From: Dyadobacter luticola
GTDB taxonomy: Bacteria; Bacteroidota; Bacteroidia; Cytophagales; Spirosomataceae
Reading direction: 5' to 3'
Assembly: GCF_005860805.1 (NCBI RefSeq)
Contig: NZ_VCEJ01000004.1
Coordinates: 1,922,001 to 1,986,000 of the forward strand
Length of the DNA: 64,000 nt
Shown here: piece by piece, positions 7,819 through 16,600 of the stretch
Position numbering within the stretch: the stretch's first letter is position 1
Layout: each line of letters begins with the position of its first letter
Program-made: the position numbers and the translations under genes
Notes under the pieces: model-generated
Databases searched by the model: none
Told to the model about the DNA's origin: nothing
The model's input: the letters and a program-made list of their open reading frames with translations, nothing else

Positions 7819-10194
7819 ATGCTCCAAAACTACTTCAAGATCGCGATCCGAAACCTTTGGAAACACAAGCTGTTTTCGCTTATCAATGTGCTCGGCCTGG
7901 GGCTGGCGATGGGTTTTTGTTTTCTTCAACTGGTTCAGGTTCAGGGTAATTTTGAAAAAGATTCCTTCCATCCTTATCCCGACCGTACTTACCGCATCAT
8001 TACCGATGCCACGGCGAAAGATAACAAAGTCTATTCGCTCGCATCTTCGCCGGTTCCGCTGGCGGAAAAGCTTGCGGGCAGTCAGAGCGTCGTCGAAAAG
8101 TCGGCGAGGGTTATCCGGAATTTTGGCGGAAACCTGAATAATGGTATCAAAACACTCCGGGTGGATGGTATGTATGTCGACCCGGCTTTCTTTGACATAT
8201 TCGGTTTCAAGCTGGCGAGCGGAAAGCCCTGCACCGAGCCGCGCACCGTGGTGCTTTCGCCTGAAACGGCCGAGCGGTTTTTTGGAAAAGCAGATCCGGT
8301 GGGCAAAACATTGACCCATCCCGAGCTGGGCATTTTCACCGTTTCCGGGGTTTTCGCCTCCATCAAACCATTTACCACGCATTTGAAATCCGATCTGGTC
8401 CTCTCGATGTCGACTTACCAGGAAGTGAACAAACACGCTTTTGACGAAAACTGGCAGGATTACAATACTTACACATTTGCACTTTTAACAGAAGGAAGCA
8501 GCCAGGCCGCATTAAACCAGGCACTCGATAAGATCGGTAAAGAAAACAGCAAGCTGGTCAAATTCAAAGACATTAAAGGACACACTTTCCGTAGCCAGTT
8601 GTTGAAAGACGTTCCGCTGGATACCGAAGGTTTGCTGAACAATCCGTATGTAGAGCCTTACTGGAAAATGGGTGTGAGTCTGCTGATCCCGCTGACTGTC
8701 ATTTTGTTAGCGGGTTTTAATTATGTAAACCTGACTTTGACGCGCTCCCTGAGCCGAGGCCGGGAAGTGGGCGTGAGAAAGGTGGCGGGCGCCAAACGCT
8801 GGCAGCTGATCTCGCAGTTTCTGACCGAAACGGTCGTCATCGCATTTCTTGCTTTGGGGGTGGGCTACATTGGTTTGGAGATTTTCAAATCGTATGTGCA
8901 TGTGGGCTGGCTGCAGTATGAGGTGCAGGATACCAGCACATTGTGGATTTCCTTCATACTATTCGCGCTGTTGACCGGCATTTTTGCCGGAATGTTGCCA
9001 GCCAGGATTTTGTCATCTTATGAACCTGCGCAGATCATTAAAGGTGAGCTCGCGCCGATGGGTGTTGGAAAAATCGGCTTCCGTAAGTCGCTGGTCGTCA
9101 TTCAGTTTGTTGTCGCGCTCGTCTTTATGACTTTCACCGGCATTTCCAACAGCCAGTTTGACTACATGGCGACGGACAATGAAAACTTTAACCGGAAAGG
9201 GATTTTGAATGTTCCGGTAACGTCGGGAGATTACAAGATTCTGGCGACGGAAATGTCGAAGCTGGCGGATGTTGAAAAAGTGGGGCTCACATCAGCTACC
9301 TTGAATGATGGCGCCGGAAAGGCGAAAATCAGCAACATTGGAGAAAAAGGTCAAAAGCTTGACGCCCAGGATACTTACATCTACGCAACGGACGCCAATT
9401 TTATTGATAATATGAAATTGAAATTCGTGGCAGGAGGTAATCTGCCCGAAACGATCGGAGATACCACCGGGCATTTTGTGGTGTTGAATGAGCGTGCCGT
9501 GAAAGTGCTCGGGTACAACAATCCGGCGGAGCTGGTAGGCCAAACCATCCGGCTGAATGAAACGAATGTGCAGGTGGCCGGTGTGATCCGCAATTTTTGC
9601 TTTATGCGCTACGAGCTGCCCGTCGCACCGCTCGTGCTGGCGTATGATCCGCGTGAGATTAAAGTGCTGTCGCTGAAAATCTCGGAAGGCGCTGATAATA
9701 AAAATGTTGAAGCAGCTTTGAGCAAAATCTGGAAGAAAACGCACCCGGGAGAATCGTTTGTGTACGCGTGGTACGAGCAGCAGCTATACGAAGATTACGC
9801 CGAAGGAGGCGACCAGCGATTTACGAGCGTCATTGTGTTCATTGTCTTTATCATTGCCGGTATGGGCCTGCTCGGGATGGTAAGTTATACGACAGAAAAA
9901 CGTACAAAAGAAGTCGGCGTCCGCAAGGTTATGGGGGCCAGCGTGGCCCAGATCATGCTTTTGCTCTCATCCGGTTTTGTAAAGCTGATCCTGGTCGCAT
10001 CGGCCATCGCCATGCCGCTGGGCTACTTTTTAGGCGGGCTTTTCCTGCAAATTTTCACTTATCACACCCCGTTGGGACCGGCGGTTTTCTTCAAATGTCT
10101 TACCAGCCTGGCCCTGATCGGACTGATTACTATTGGTGTGCAGGCATACCGCACTGCGATGACCAATCCGGCGGATACACTTCGGGCGGAATGA
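7819..10194 (+). CDS. FtsX-type ABC transporter permease (paralogue of the gene at 573)
   Basis: A 791-residue inner-membrane protein beginning MLQNYFKIAIRNLWKHKLF at ATG 7819, aligned with its paralogue; the longer frame from 7783 adds an unlikely 12 residues. First transmembrane segment about residues 20-40, periplasmic MacB_PCD domain to about 280, three helices with the signature GREVGVRKVAGAKRWQL, a second periplasmic part, and a final FtsX unit with RTKEVGVRKVMGASVAQIM. No ATPase gene is near. In Bacteroidota such permeases often sit beside LytS/LytTR pairs, as here (158 bases after the regulator), and may be their target in an envelope-stress or peptide-sensing response; that link is inferred. 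Confidence 0.85.
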   Translation: MLQNYFKIAIRNLWKHKLFSLINVLGLGLAMGFCFLQLVQVQGNFEKDSFHPYPDRTYRIITDATAKDNKVYSLASSPVPLAEKLAGSQSVVEKSARVIRNFGGNLNNGIKTLRVDGMYVDPAFFDIFGFKLASGKPCTEPRTVVLSPETAERFFGKADPVGKTLTHPELGIFTVSGVFASIKPFTTHLKSDLVLSMSTYQEVNKHAFDENWQDYNTYTFALLTEGSSQAALNQALDKIGKENSKLVKFKDIKGHTFRSQLLKDVPLDTEGLLNNPYVEPYWKMGVSLLIPLTVILLAGFNYVNLTLTRSLSRGREVGVRKVAGAKRWQLISQFLTETVVIAFLALGVGYIGLEIFKSYVHVGWLQYEVQDTSTLWISFILFALLTGIFAGMLPARILSSYEPAQIIKGELAPMGVGKIGFRKSLVVIQFVVALVFMTFTGISNSQFDYMATDNENFNRKGILNVPVTSGDYKILATEMSKLADVEKVGLTSATLNDGAGKAKISNIGEKGQKLDAQDTYIYATDANFIDNMKLKFVAGGNLPETIGDTTGHFVVLNERAVKVLGYNNPAELVGQTIRLNETNVQVAGVIRNFCFMRYELPVAPLVLAYDPREIKVLSLKISEGADNKNVEAALSKIWKKTHPGESFVYAWYEQQLYEDYAEGGDQRFTSVIVFIVFIIAGMGLLGMVSYTTEKRTKEVGVRKVMGASVAQIMLLLSSGFVKLILVASAIAMPLGYFLGGLFLQIFTYHTPLGPAVFFKCLTSLALIGLITIGVQAYRTAMTNPADTLRAE

Positions 10195-10333
10195 CGGGTT
10201 TTTATTTTCCGGGAACATTCATCCGCATTTGAACTCGCGTCTTGTCCGGTTTTGGCTAAACCAAACGCTGATTTGGATAAGTCCTGCCAGGCAAAGCAGC
10301 CGATCTTTGTAATACCAAAAACAAAGATCAATC

Positions 10334-11242
10334 ATGAAAATATTCGTCACAGGGGCCACAGGCTTCATAGGTACTGCCATCGTGCAGGAATTGTTAGACG
10401 CAGGTCACCAGGTTCTCGGGCTGGCGCGGTCGGATGCATCTGCCCAAAAACTGACCGACGCAGGTGCAGAAGTGCATCGGGGCGACCTGGAAGATCTGGA
10501 AAGTTTACGCAGCGGCGCCGCAGCCTCAGATGGGGTAATCCACGCCGGCTTTATCCACGATTTTACACGTTTTGCGGAGGTTTGTGAGGTCGATAAAACA
10601 GCCATTGAGACGATCGGAAACGTGCTGGCGGGCTCTGATCGTCCGTTTATCGTCACTTCCGGCACGGCACTGGTGAGTCCGGGAAGCCTCGCCACCGAAG
10701 ACATCAGGCCACCGGCCAACCCGGCCTGGCCGCGCGCCTCCGAGCAAACCGCCGACACCGTAGCTGCGCTGGGCGTCCGGGCTGCTGCTATCCGGCTTTC
10801 ACCCTCGGTGCATGGCGACGGGGATACCTATGGTTTTATACCCATCTTGGTCAATACCGCGCGGGAAAAAGGGGTTTCGGCTTACATTGGCGACGGACAA
10901 AATCGCTGGAATGCAGTACACCGCCTCGATGCGGCACATTTGTACAGACTGGCGATTGAAAATGCGGCTTCACAAAATGCGGATAGTTTGGCGGAGCGTT
11001 TTCATGGTTCTGCCGAGGAAGGTATCACCGTAAAAGCCATCGCAGAAGCCCTTGGAAAGCAAATGAACCTGCCGGTGGTATCCATCACACCCGAAGCTGC
11101 CGCCGAACATTTCGGGTGGTTCGCCCACATGGCTGCGATCGATTGCCCGGCATCGAGCACCCGGACGCGGCAGGAACTGAACTGGCAGCCAACACATTCT
11201 ACTCTGCTGGCCGACATTGAAAACGGTGTTTATACTAAATAA
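10334..11242 (+). CDS. NAD-dependent epimerase/dehydratase-like extended SDR
   Basis: A 302-residue cytoplasmic protein with a Rossmann fold at the N-terminus (KIFVTGATGFIGTAIVQELL, the GxxGxxG motif) and the extended-SDR layout through GDLEDLESLRSGAAASDGVI and the FIVTSGTALV strand. The usual catalytic YxxxK is not evident: the region after TSGT reads TEDIRPPANPAWPRASEQTA, as in the atypical subgroup related to NAD(P)H-binding proteins where Tyr-Lys is lost or moved. A C-terminal substrate lobe contains NRWNAVHRLDAAHLYRLAIE. Substrate unknown. It is followed after 21 bases by an AraC regulator on the same strand, which probably controls it or is co-transcribed with it. Confidence 0.8.
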   Translation: MKIFVTGATGFIGTAIVQELLDAGHQVLGLARSDASAQKLTDAGAEVHRGDLEDLESLRSGAAASDGVIHAGFIHDFTRFAEVCEVDKTAIETIGNVLAGSDRPFIVTSGTALVSPGSLATEDIRPPANPAWPRASEQTADTVAALGVRAAAIRLSPSVHGDGDTYGFIPILVNTAREKGVSAYIGDGQNRWNAVHRLDAAHLYRLAIENAASQNADSLAERFHGSAEEGITVKAIAEALGKQMNLPVVSITPEAAAEHFGWFAHMAAIDCPASSTRTRQELNWQPTHSTLLADIENGVYTK

Positions 11243-11263
11243 TCCTTGTAATTTACTGATCCT

Positions 11264-12187
11264 ATGAACAGTAAGCCGCTTTATCATTTCAAGACGATCA
11301 CCGAATATCACCGGGCCGCAGGTTTGCCAAAACCTGCGCACCCGCTGATCAGTGTGGTGCACATGGAAGACCTCACCAGGCCGCTGGGCGAAAGCTCGTT
11401 CAACCTGATCTACGATTTTTATTCGATTTCAATGAAAAGGGTGAAAAATGGCAGATTCAAATACGGCCAGCAGGCCAGTGATTTTGATGAAGGTGTACTA
11501 TTTTTTATGTCGCCAGGCCAGGTTTTCGGGATGGAACTGGAAAAAGGCGGAGTCGTACACCGCCCCGAAGGCTGGATGATCCTGATCCACCCGGATTTTC
11601 TGTGGAATACTTCTTTGGCCAAAACCATCAAGCAGTACGAGTTTTTCAGCTACTCGGTTTACGAAGCGTTGTATTTGTCCGACAAAGAAGAAACCATGCT
11701 TACTAACATCGCGCAAAACATTGAAAATGAGTACCACGCGAACATTGACCGGTTTAGTCAGAATGTCATCATTGCGCAGTTGGAATTGATGCTGACCTAC
11801 TCCGAAAGGTTTTATCAAAGACAGTTTATCACCCGCAAAATCGCCAGCCACGAAATACTTTCCAAGCTGGAAAATCTGCTGGGCGACTATTTCAAAAGCG
11901 GCGCCCTCGCCGAAAAAGGCCTGCCCAGCGTGACTTACATTGCCGATAGTCTCAACATTTCACCCGGCTATCTCAGCAGTCTGCTCAAATCCCTGACGGG
12001 CCAAAACACCCAGCAGCATTTACACAACAAGCTCATCGAGCTGGCAAAAGAAAAGCTCTCCACCACCAATCTCACCGTCAGCGAAATAGCCTACGAGCTC
12101 GGTTTCGAGCACCTGCAATCTTTCAGCAAAATGTTCAAAACCAAAACCAGCTTTTCGCCCCTGGAATTCCGGCAGAGTTTTAATTAG
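11264..12187 (+). CDS. AraC-family transcriptional regulator
   Basis: A complete 307-residue regulator. Residues 1-180 form a cupin-like effector domain (SFNLIYDFYSISMKRVKNG, then DEGVLFFMSPGQVFGMELE and WMILIHPDFLWNTSLA). The last 100 residues carry the AraC DNA-binding pair: VTYIADSLNISPGYLSSLLK and VSEIAYELGFEHLQSFSKMF. It is a full-length paralogue of the truncated regulator at the left edge, sharing the linker NIDRFSQNVIIAQLELML and FYQRQFITRKIASHEIL. It lies 21 bases after the epimerase-like SDR gene and probably regulates that locus. The effector is not predictable. The gene converges on the Crp/Fnr gene at 12221 with a 33-base gap. Confidence 0.9.
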   Translation: MNSKPLYHFKTITEYHRAAGLPKPAHPLISVVHMEDLTRPLGESSFNLIYDFYSISMKRVKNGRFKYGQQASDFDEGVLFFMSPGQVFGMELEKGGVVHRPEGWMILIHPDFLWNTSLAKTIKQYEFFSYSVYEALYLSDKEETMLTNIAQNIENEYHANIDRFSQNVIIAQLELMLTYSERFYQRQFITRKIASHEILSKLENLLGDYFKSGALAEKGLPSVTYIADSLNISPGYLSSLLKSLTGQNTQQHLHNKLIELAKEKLSTTNLTVSEIAYELGFEHLQSFSKMFKTKTSFSPLEFRQSFN

Positions 12188-12220
12188 CAACATGGGAATT
12201 TAGAACTGCTTTTGAAACAA

Positions 12221-12793
12221 CTATTTGTCATTTTTTACCTTGTTGCGGTACCTGCTCAGCGTTTCTCTGGTGATACCCAGGTAACTCGCAATGTACTGCA
12301 GTGGCACCCGCTTGAAAATTTTAGGATGTTCTTCGATTAAGGCACGAAAGCGTACTTCCGGCAAATCTTTCAACAGCGCGGCCTCTCGTTTTTCTGCTCT
12401 CACAAACTGGTCTTGTGCGATAATTCTTCCCAACTTTTGCCAGGCCGGTACATGGTCGTACAAATAAATGACATCAGGATAATTCAACTCTATGAGCTGC
12501 GTTTCCTCCATCGCCTGAATGTTCAGGGTAGCGGGTTGTTGTGAAAAAAAGCTCGCAAAAGAACCTATAAGCCCATTTTCAAAGACAAAATCTTTACATA
12601 CCTCCCTGTCTTCCAATTGATAAAAATACCGGACGCTGCCTTTTTCAATAAAAGCAATGCTTTTACAAACATGGCCTTCCTGAAGAAAAAACGCGTTTTT
12701 CTTAATTGTGCGCACATGCAGGACTTTTTCCAGTTCTGCTTTTTCCTGAGGGGTCGGATTAATGAGGCGTTCAATATTAAACAGTACGCGCAT
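12221..12793 (-). CDS. Crp/Fnr-family regulator (cyclic-nucleotide-binding fold)
   Basis: A 190-residue protein. Residues 10-115 form a cyclic-nucleotide-binding beta barrel (KNAFFLQEGHVCKSIAFIEK, then GSVRYFYQLEDREVCKDFVF), and the C-terminus has a short winged helix with recognition helix LQYIASYLGITRETLSRYR. The phosphate-binding arginine and glutamate of true cAMP receptors are not evident, and no Fnr-type cysteine cluster is present, so the ligand is unknown; this is the common Bacteroidota subgroup. It is the last gene of a minus-strand set after an amidohydrolase and a RidA-family enzyme, 85 bases after RidA, and may control that set. Confidence 0.85.
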   Translation of the reverse strand: MRVLFNIERLINPTPQEKAELEKVLHVRTIKKNAFFLQEGHVCKSIAFIEKGSVRYFYQLEDREVCKDFVFENGLIGSFASFFSQQPATLNIQAMEETQLIELNYPDVIYLYDHVPAWQKLGRIIAQDQFVRAEKREAALLKDLPEVRFRALIEEHPKIFKRVPLQYIASYLGITRETLSRYRNKVKNDK

Positions 12794-12878
12794 AAAGTCA
12801 ATTTCTTAAGCGGCTGGCATTAATGCATGAAGGCTATCAACCGGGCGTTTTTACTATTCCCGGTCGATGAAGCCGGAT

Positions 12879-13271
12879 CTAGCCTACAATGGTGGCTTCA
12901 ATCTCAACTAAAAGTCCCGGATAAGCCAGCGCTTTCACCTCCACCAATGTGCTGGCAGGCTTGCATTGCTGAGCATGAAACCACCCAATTACTTCGCCGT
13001 ACTCTGCGAAAAAATCTGCTATGGAAATTGTGTAAAAATTGACGCGCACGGTGTTTGAAGTCTGGTATCCCGCTTTTTCGATCACCTTGTGCAGATTTTG
13101 GAAAGCTAACTGAATTTGTTCTTTCATATCTCCTGCAACCGGCGCTCCTTCGACATCGATAGCCGCCTGGCCGGAACAATAGAGTGTCCCGTTGTTATGT
13201 TTGACTTCTACGGCTTGGGCGTACCCGAAATTGTCTTGCCAGCTCCAGGGATTAATGGTGTTTGTTTTCAT
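12879..13271 (-). CDS. RidA (YjgF/YER057c/UK114) family protein
   Basis: A 130-residue protein of the usual family length, likely a cytoplasmic trimer. RidA members hydrolyse reactive enamine/imine intermediates. Seen here are YAQAVEVKHNNGTLYCSGQA near the N-terminus, LAFQNLHKVIEKAGYQTSNT in the middle and a C-terminal STLVEVKALAYPGLLVEIEA. The canonical arginine near position 105 (normally in a pR..v.v..L motif) is not obvious, with KPASTLVEV in its place, so it may be a subgroup with another or no deaminase activity. It starts 37 bases after the amidohydrolase stop, suggesting work on the same nitrogen-containing substrate. Confidence 0.85.
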   Translation of the reverse strand: MKTNTINPWSWQDNFGYAQAVEVKHNNGTLYCSGQAAIDVEGAPVAGDMKEQIQLAFQNLHKVIEKAGYQTSNTVRVNFYTISIADFFAEYGEVIGWFHAQQCKPASTLVEVKALAYPGLLVEIEATIVG

Positions 13272-13308
13272 GACTAATAAAATGGAATGTTGAAAAATAT
13301 ATAAAAAA

Positions 13309-14676
13309 CTAGACTGAGGTCATCGACGTCACCAGCGTCTGTTGGTAAATGTGCTCGGCAGACTCCGATGCCTGCTTGCGAAGTGTGGAGAGATCGGCAT
13401 GTAATAGCCGGCCGTTTCGCTTCACCGCTTTTCCGGCCACAAATACGGAATCAATGTTACCGGCATGCGCCTGGGTAGCGATCGATGCGATCGGGTTGTT
13501 TACGGGCCACATATTCAATGATTTAGTATCAATTAAAATCAAATCCGCGTGTTTTCCGGGTTCCAGCGAGCCGGTTTTGTGATCAAGATGCAGCGCTTTT
13601 GCACCGTTAACCGTCGCCCAATGTAATGCGTCGGTGATGGTATGCGGAATTTGCTGAGGCATTTCTCCTGTATTCAGGATTTCCTGATTGGCCAGCGCCC
13701 GCGCTGTTTGCAAGGCAATGCGCATTTGGGTAAGCATATCGCCACCCGCTCCGGTCACCACGTCGATGCCCAAAGCAGGCTGGATCCCCCCGCGGATCGC
13801 ATTGCCTGTCGCCGGAAAACCGAGGCTCATCTGCATCTCCACCTCAGGTGTGATCGATACCGAGCAGCCTTGGTCAGCCAGAAGTCTGAAATCATCGACC
13901 GTCAGGAAATTACAATGTGCAAAGTTCAGATCCGGGCCGAGCAATTTTGCGTCTGCCAATTTTTTTACAGCCTCATATTTGCCGGCAAATGTGCCGCAGC
14001 CGACGTGCATGGAGATGGGCAAACCCAGTCTGCGCGCAAGCTCAATGTCGTGGCGGGTTACTTCAAAAGCGGAATATTCTGGTCCCCGGATTGCCAGGGC
14101 AGGCGTTACCAGCTGATCGGCGGATGAGAAATGTTGTTTCAAAATGCGCTCAATATCAGCAGGATGGTTGAGCTGGCTCTCATAAAACCATTCCCAAACC
14201 GATGTCCCAGGCGTGCCATACCCGAACACCGCTCGGATACCCGAGTCTTTCAATCCGGCAATCGCCATGTCGGCGTGGTCGGGGCTATTCATAACGTGCG
14301 ACCAGTCCATCACCGTGGTAATTCCGGCGTCCAAAGCTTCCAGCGAGCCGAGTAAATTGGCTGTGTAAACATCCTGCGGGCGGTACGAGGGCGCCAGCGA
14401 ACCGAGAATGTGCTGCAGGTACTCCATCAGCGAATAGTTGCCAGCCGCTCCGCGCACCAGACTTTCCCAAACGTGACGGTGCGTGTCCACAAAGCCCGGC
14501 ATAACGATCATCCCCGAGGCGTCTACCACCTCGCAGTCCTGATCCACGTCCATATCTTTGCCGATGGCCGTAATCACTTCGCCGGTAATCAGCACATCCG
14601 CCGACCGAAAAATTTGCTGCTCGGCATCCATCGTCACCACGCAGCCGCCTTTTAAAAGTGTTTTGTTGTTGTTCAT
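13309..14676 (-). CDS. Amidohydrolase, TRZ/ATZ-chlorohydrolase-like deaminase
   Basis: A 455-residue metal-dependent hydrolase of the amidohydrolase superfamily (cytosine deaminase/AtzA-TrzN branch). Metal ligands are visible: His66 and His68 in GFVDTHRHVWESLV, His224 in ISMHVGCG, His254 in FAHCNFLTV, and Asp305 in LGIDVVTGAGG. The N- and C-terminal parts form the composite beta sandwich, ending near LEPGKHADLILIDTKSLNMW. Such enzymes deaminate or dechlorinate purines, pyrimidines or triazines, or hydrolyse related C-N bonds; the substrate cannot be fixed from sequence. ATG 14676 was chosen over GTG 14721 because the family starts at the KTLLKGGCVVTMD strand. First gene of an amidohydrolase-RidA-Crp/Fnr set. 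Confidence 0.85.
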   Translation of the reverse strand: MNNNKTLLKGGCVVTMDAEQQIFRSADVLITGEVITAIGKDMDVDQDCEVVDASGMIVMPGFVDTHRHVWESLVRGAAGNYSLMEYLQHILGSLAPSYRPQDVYTANLLGSLEALDAGITTVMDWSHVMNSPDHADMAIAGLKDSGIRAVFGYGTPGTSVWEWFYESQLNHPADIERILKQHFSSADQLVTPALAIRGPEYSAFEVTRHDIELARRLGLPISMHVGCGTFAGKYEAVKKLADAKLLGPDLNFAHCNFLTVDDFRLLADQGCSVSITPEVEMQMSLGFPATGNAIRGGIQPALGIDVVTGAGGDMLTQMRIALQTARALANQEILNTGEMPQQIPHTITDALHWATVNGAKALHLDHKTGSLEPGKHADLILIDTKSLNMWPVNNPIASIATQAHAGNIDSVFVAGKAVKRNGRLLHADLSTLRKQASESAEHIYQQTLVTSMTSV

Positions 14677-14765
14677 GACTAATTGTTTAAGTAATTGATT
14701 TTTTAGACAATGTTTTTCCACCCGATATTTCGGTCGGCTGAAATTCCGGTATCATTTTTTGAAGA

Positions 14766-15266
14766 TTACATGCTCTTGTACTTGGCCATAAGCCAGGATT
14801 CGGCCTGCGAAAGTGTCTCGAACAAAATGGTCGGCACTAATCCTGAATTCATCTGGTGCAAGGCAACCGACGACATTTTAGAGAAAAGATCGGGTGAAGT
14901 GACGCTGAGATTATACCTTAAACCAAATTGGTAGCAAAATGGAAACATCTCCTTTTCAATCCATTCTACCACACCGATCCAGGCGCCTTCGATTTCCTTG
15001 GTGTCGTGCACGTGAAATTTGCATTTCCGCAGCAGCCCCTCTTTTTGCTGCCAATCCATCATCTTTGAGGACGCCAACTTCACTTCCTCCTCTGTGGAGT
15101 ATCCCACCCATTTCATCAACAGGTAGTTCTTATTAGGCTCGTAAGTCAGTACCGCATATACTTCTCCGGCCGCGTTTTTTAATTTTTCGATGGTTGCCAC
15201 TTGTTTTCTTTCTACCTGTTTAAAAGTAGTAAAAATCGGCGCGTGGTAGGTTGCGGGAGAAGTCAT
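14766..15266 (-). CDS. Uncharacterised SpoIIAA/STAS-like cytoplasmic protein
   Basis: A 166-residue protein from ATG 15266; the frame reaches 15350 but the extra 28 residues look like untranslated leader. I do not recognise a named family with confidence. The pattern (YAVLTYEPNKNYLLMKWVGY, then TEEEVKLASSKMMDWQQKEG, CKFHVHDTKEIEGAWIGVVE and a late WIEKEMFPFCYQFGLRYNL) resembles small Bacteroidota proteins with a SpoIIAA-like fold, where a substrate pocket or regulatory partner is unknown. It has no signal peptide or membrane segment. It lies alone, facing the ankyrin gene across a 285-base divergent space that holds a direct repeat. Confidence 0.6.
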   Translation of the reverse strand: MTSPATYHAPIFTTFKQVERKQVATIEKLKNAAGEVYAVLTYEPNKNYLLMKWVGYSTEEEVKLASSKMMDWQQKEGLLRKCKFHVHDTKEIEGAWIGVVEWIEKEMFPFCYQFGLRYNLSVTSPDLFSKMSSVALHQMNSGLVPTILFETLSQAESWLMAKYKSM

Positions 15267-15444
15267 GGCTGCGGCTTTCTTTGTTTTTGTTGATACAAAG
15301 TAAATAGCCGTAGCGGGTGGAAACATTTGATTTAAATCACAAAAAATCATTTCAAAACCATTCTTTCAAAATCAGACGCACAACTCTATAACTAACAGAT
15401 CATTGCCAAAACCCGACGTCCAGCCCTATTCCCAACCTTCGTCT

Positions 15445-15491
15445 ACCTTTTGTATACCTCTTTTCCCCTGCTAAAAACCTCTTGTATACCT
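15445..15491. repeat. 15-bp direct repeat, two copies 32 bp apart
   Basis: Copies at 15445-15459 and 15477-15491 read ACCTYTTGTATACCT, differing at one position. Each contains the palindrome GTATAC. The 32-bp offset is three helical turns, so both face the same side of DNA. They lie between two divergent genes and just upstream of a -7-like box, which suggests an operator; no regulator can be assigned. Confidence 0.7.
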
Positions 15492-15521
15492 GCGCGATAG
15501 CGGCGGGGGAATGCGGGTAGG

Positions 15522-15529
15522 TAACTTTG
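15522..15529 (+). promoter_or_regulatory. Candidate Bacteroidota -7 box for the ankyrin gene
   Basis: TAACTTTG matches the Bacteroidota consensus TAnnTTTG exactly and lies 22 bases before ATG 15552. No good -33 TTG was found at the expected 19-20 base spacing, so this is a candidate only. Confidence 0.35.
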
Positions 15530-15551
15530 CGTCAGATAAATTTCAGAACTG

Positions 15552-16580
15552 ATGCACCCTTTGATTACCAAAATTTTGTGGGCCGTGATGGGCCTGAATG
15601 TTATCGCGCTGGTGGTAGTGGCGATTGCTTTTTTTGCCAGCACCGCCGGCCGGAATGTGGACACCATGGAGTCGGGGTGGATGGCGATCTTGTTCATTGC
15701 CGGCGTGGTTGTGATTGCGCTTGGCGCTGCTTTTTTGCATTTCGGGAAGTCAAATTTCAGCCTGATTATGTCCGGCTTTTTTGCTTTTCTACCGCTGGGT
15801 ATCCTCTTGTCAATTCTCGCTTCCAACTACCTGCCCAGCTTCAAGCGGAATTTGAGCATGGCTGAATTTTACTACCAGGATAAATCCCAAAGAAAAATTG
15901 CCGAAGCTATTGAAAATGGGGATGTGGCAGCTGTAAAACAGTTGATCCAGGGCCAGGAGCTGAATATCACGGGCACGCCTCACAAAGACGGCGACAGTCT
16001 CAACTACCTTCAATTTGCGATCCGCCTCCGCAGTACCCCGACCGAAAAATTTCAGGAAGAGCCGAACCTGGCGATCATTAAAATGCTCATCGCGGCAGGC
16101 TCAAATCCAACTTTGGCGCTTCCGGAGGGGATCAGGCGGTTGCCGCAGGACGTTATTAGGCTTTTGCTCGATGCCGGTGCCGACCCGAATACCCACGGTT
16201 TTGTTAAGTCCGGACCGCTGCTTTTTGAAGCCATCGGGCAAACAAAAACCGAAAATGACATAGCCATTTTACTGGTTCAAAAAGGGGCGAGGTGCAACGT
16301 CAGAAACGCGGAGGGGAACACGCCGCTAATGTTTGCGGCATTAAATGCGGGCACGAGCGAACGCTGGCAGGATACCTGGCGGCTGATCCGCTACCTCATC
16401 GAAAAGGCAAATGCCGACTATACTTTTAAAAGGCCCGACGGCGTAAGCTTTTCCAGCATTACCCAGAGCATTCATAAAAAAGCAATTGAAGAAAAAGTAA
16501 TAATGCCGGCCGATTTTTATGCGGTATTGAAAATCATTGAAAATGATCCGGAGCAGAGAATTTCACGAAACACTTTATAG
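15552..16580 (+). CDS. Membrane-anchored ankyrin-repeat protein
   Basis: A 342-residue protein. Three hydrophobic segments fill the first 100 residues (ILWAVMGLNVIALVVVAIAF, MAILFIAGVVVIALGAAFL, FFAFLPLGILLSILASNYL), then comes a soluble domain of degenerate ankyrin repeats: KIAEAIENGDVAAVKQLI, NLAIIKMLIAAGSNPTLAL, QDVIRLLLDAGADPNTHG, DIAILLVQKGARCNVRNAEG and NTPLMFAALNAG. The repeats should sit on one face of the inner membrane and bind a partner protein. Its neighbours at 16601 and 17106 are closely spaced on the same strand and also encode small uncharacterised proteins. The upstream region holds the 15-bp direct repeat and a -7-like box. Function unknown. Confidence 0.75.
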   Translation: MHPLITKILWAVMGLNVIALVVVAIAFFASTAGRNVDTMESGWMAILFIAGVVVIALGAAFLHFGKSNFSLIMSGFFAFLPLGILLSILASNYLPSFKRNLSMAEFYYQDKSQRKIAEAIENGDVAAVKQLIQGQELNITGTPHKDGDSLNYLQFAIRLRSTPTEKFQEEPNLAIIKMLIAAGSNPTLALPEGIRRLPQDVIRLLLDAGADPNTHGFVKSGPLLFEAIGQTKTENDIAILLVQKGARCNVRNAEGNTPLMFAALNAGTSERWQDTWRLIRYLIEKANADYTFKRPDGVSFSSITQSIHKKAIEEKVIMPADFYAVLKIIENDPEQRISRNTL

Positions 16581-16600
16581 CCATTTAAAAAAACAAAATC

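Noticed and set aside
13309..14676. Amidohydrolase as the missing fuconolactonase
   Set aside because: Its motifs are of the TRZ/ATZ deaminase type with a composite beta domain, not the fuconolactonase (amidohydro_2) type, and it is outside the fucose locus.
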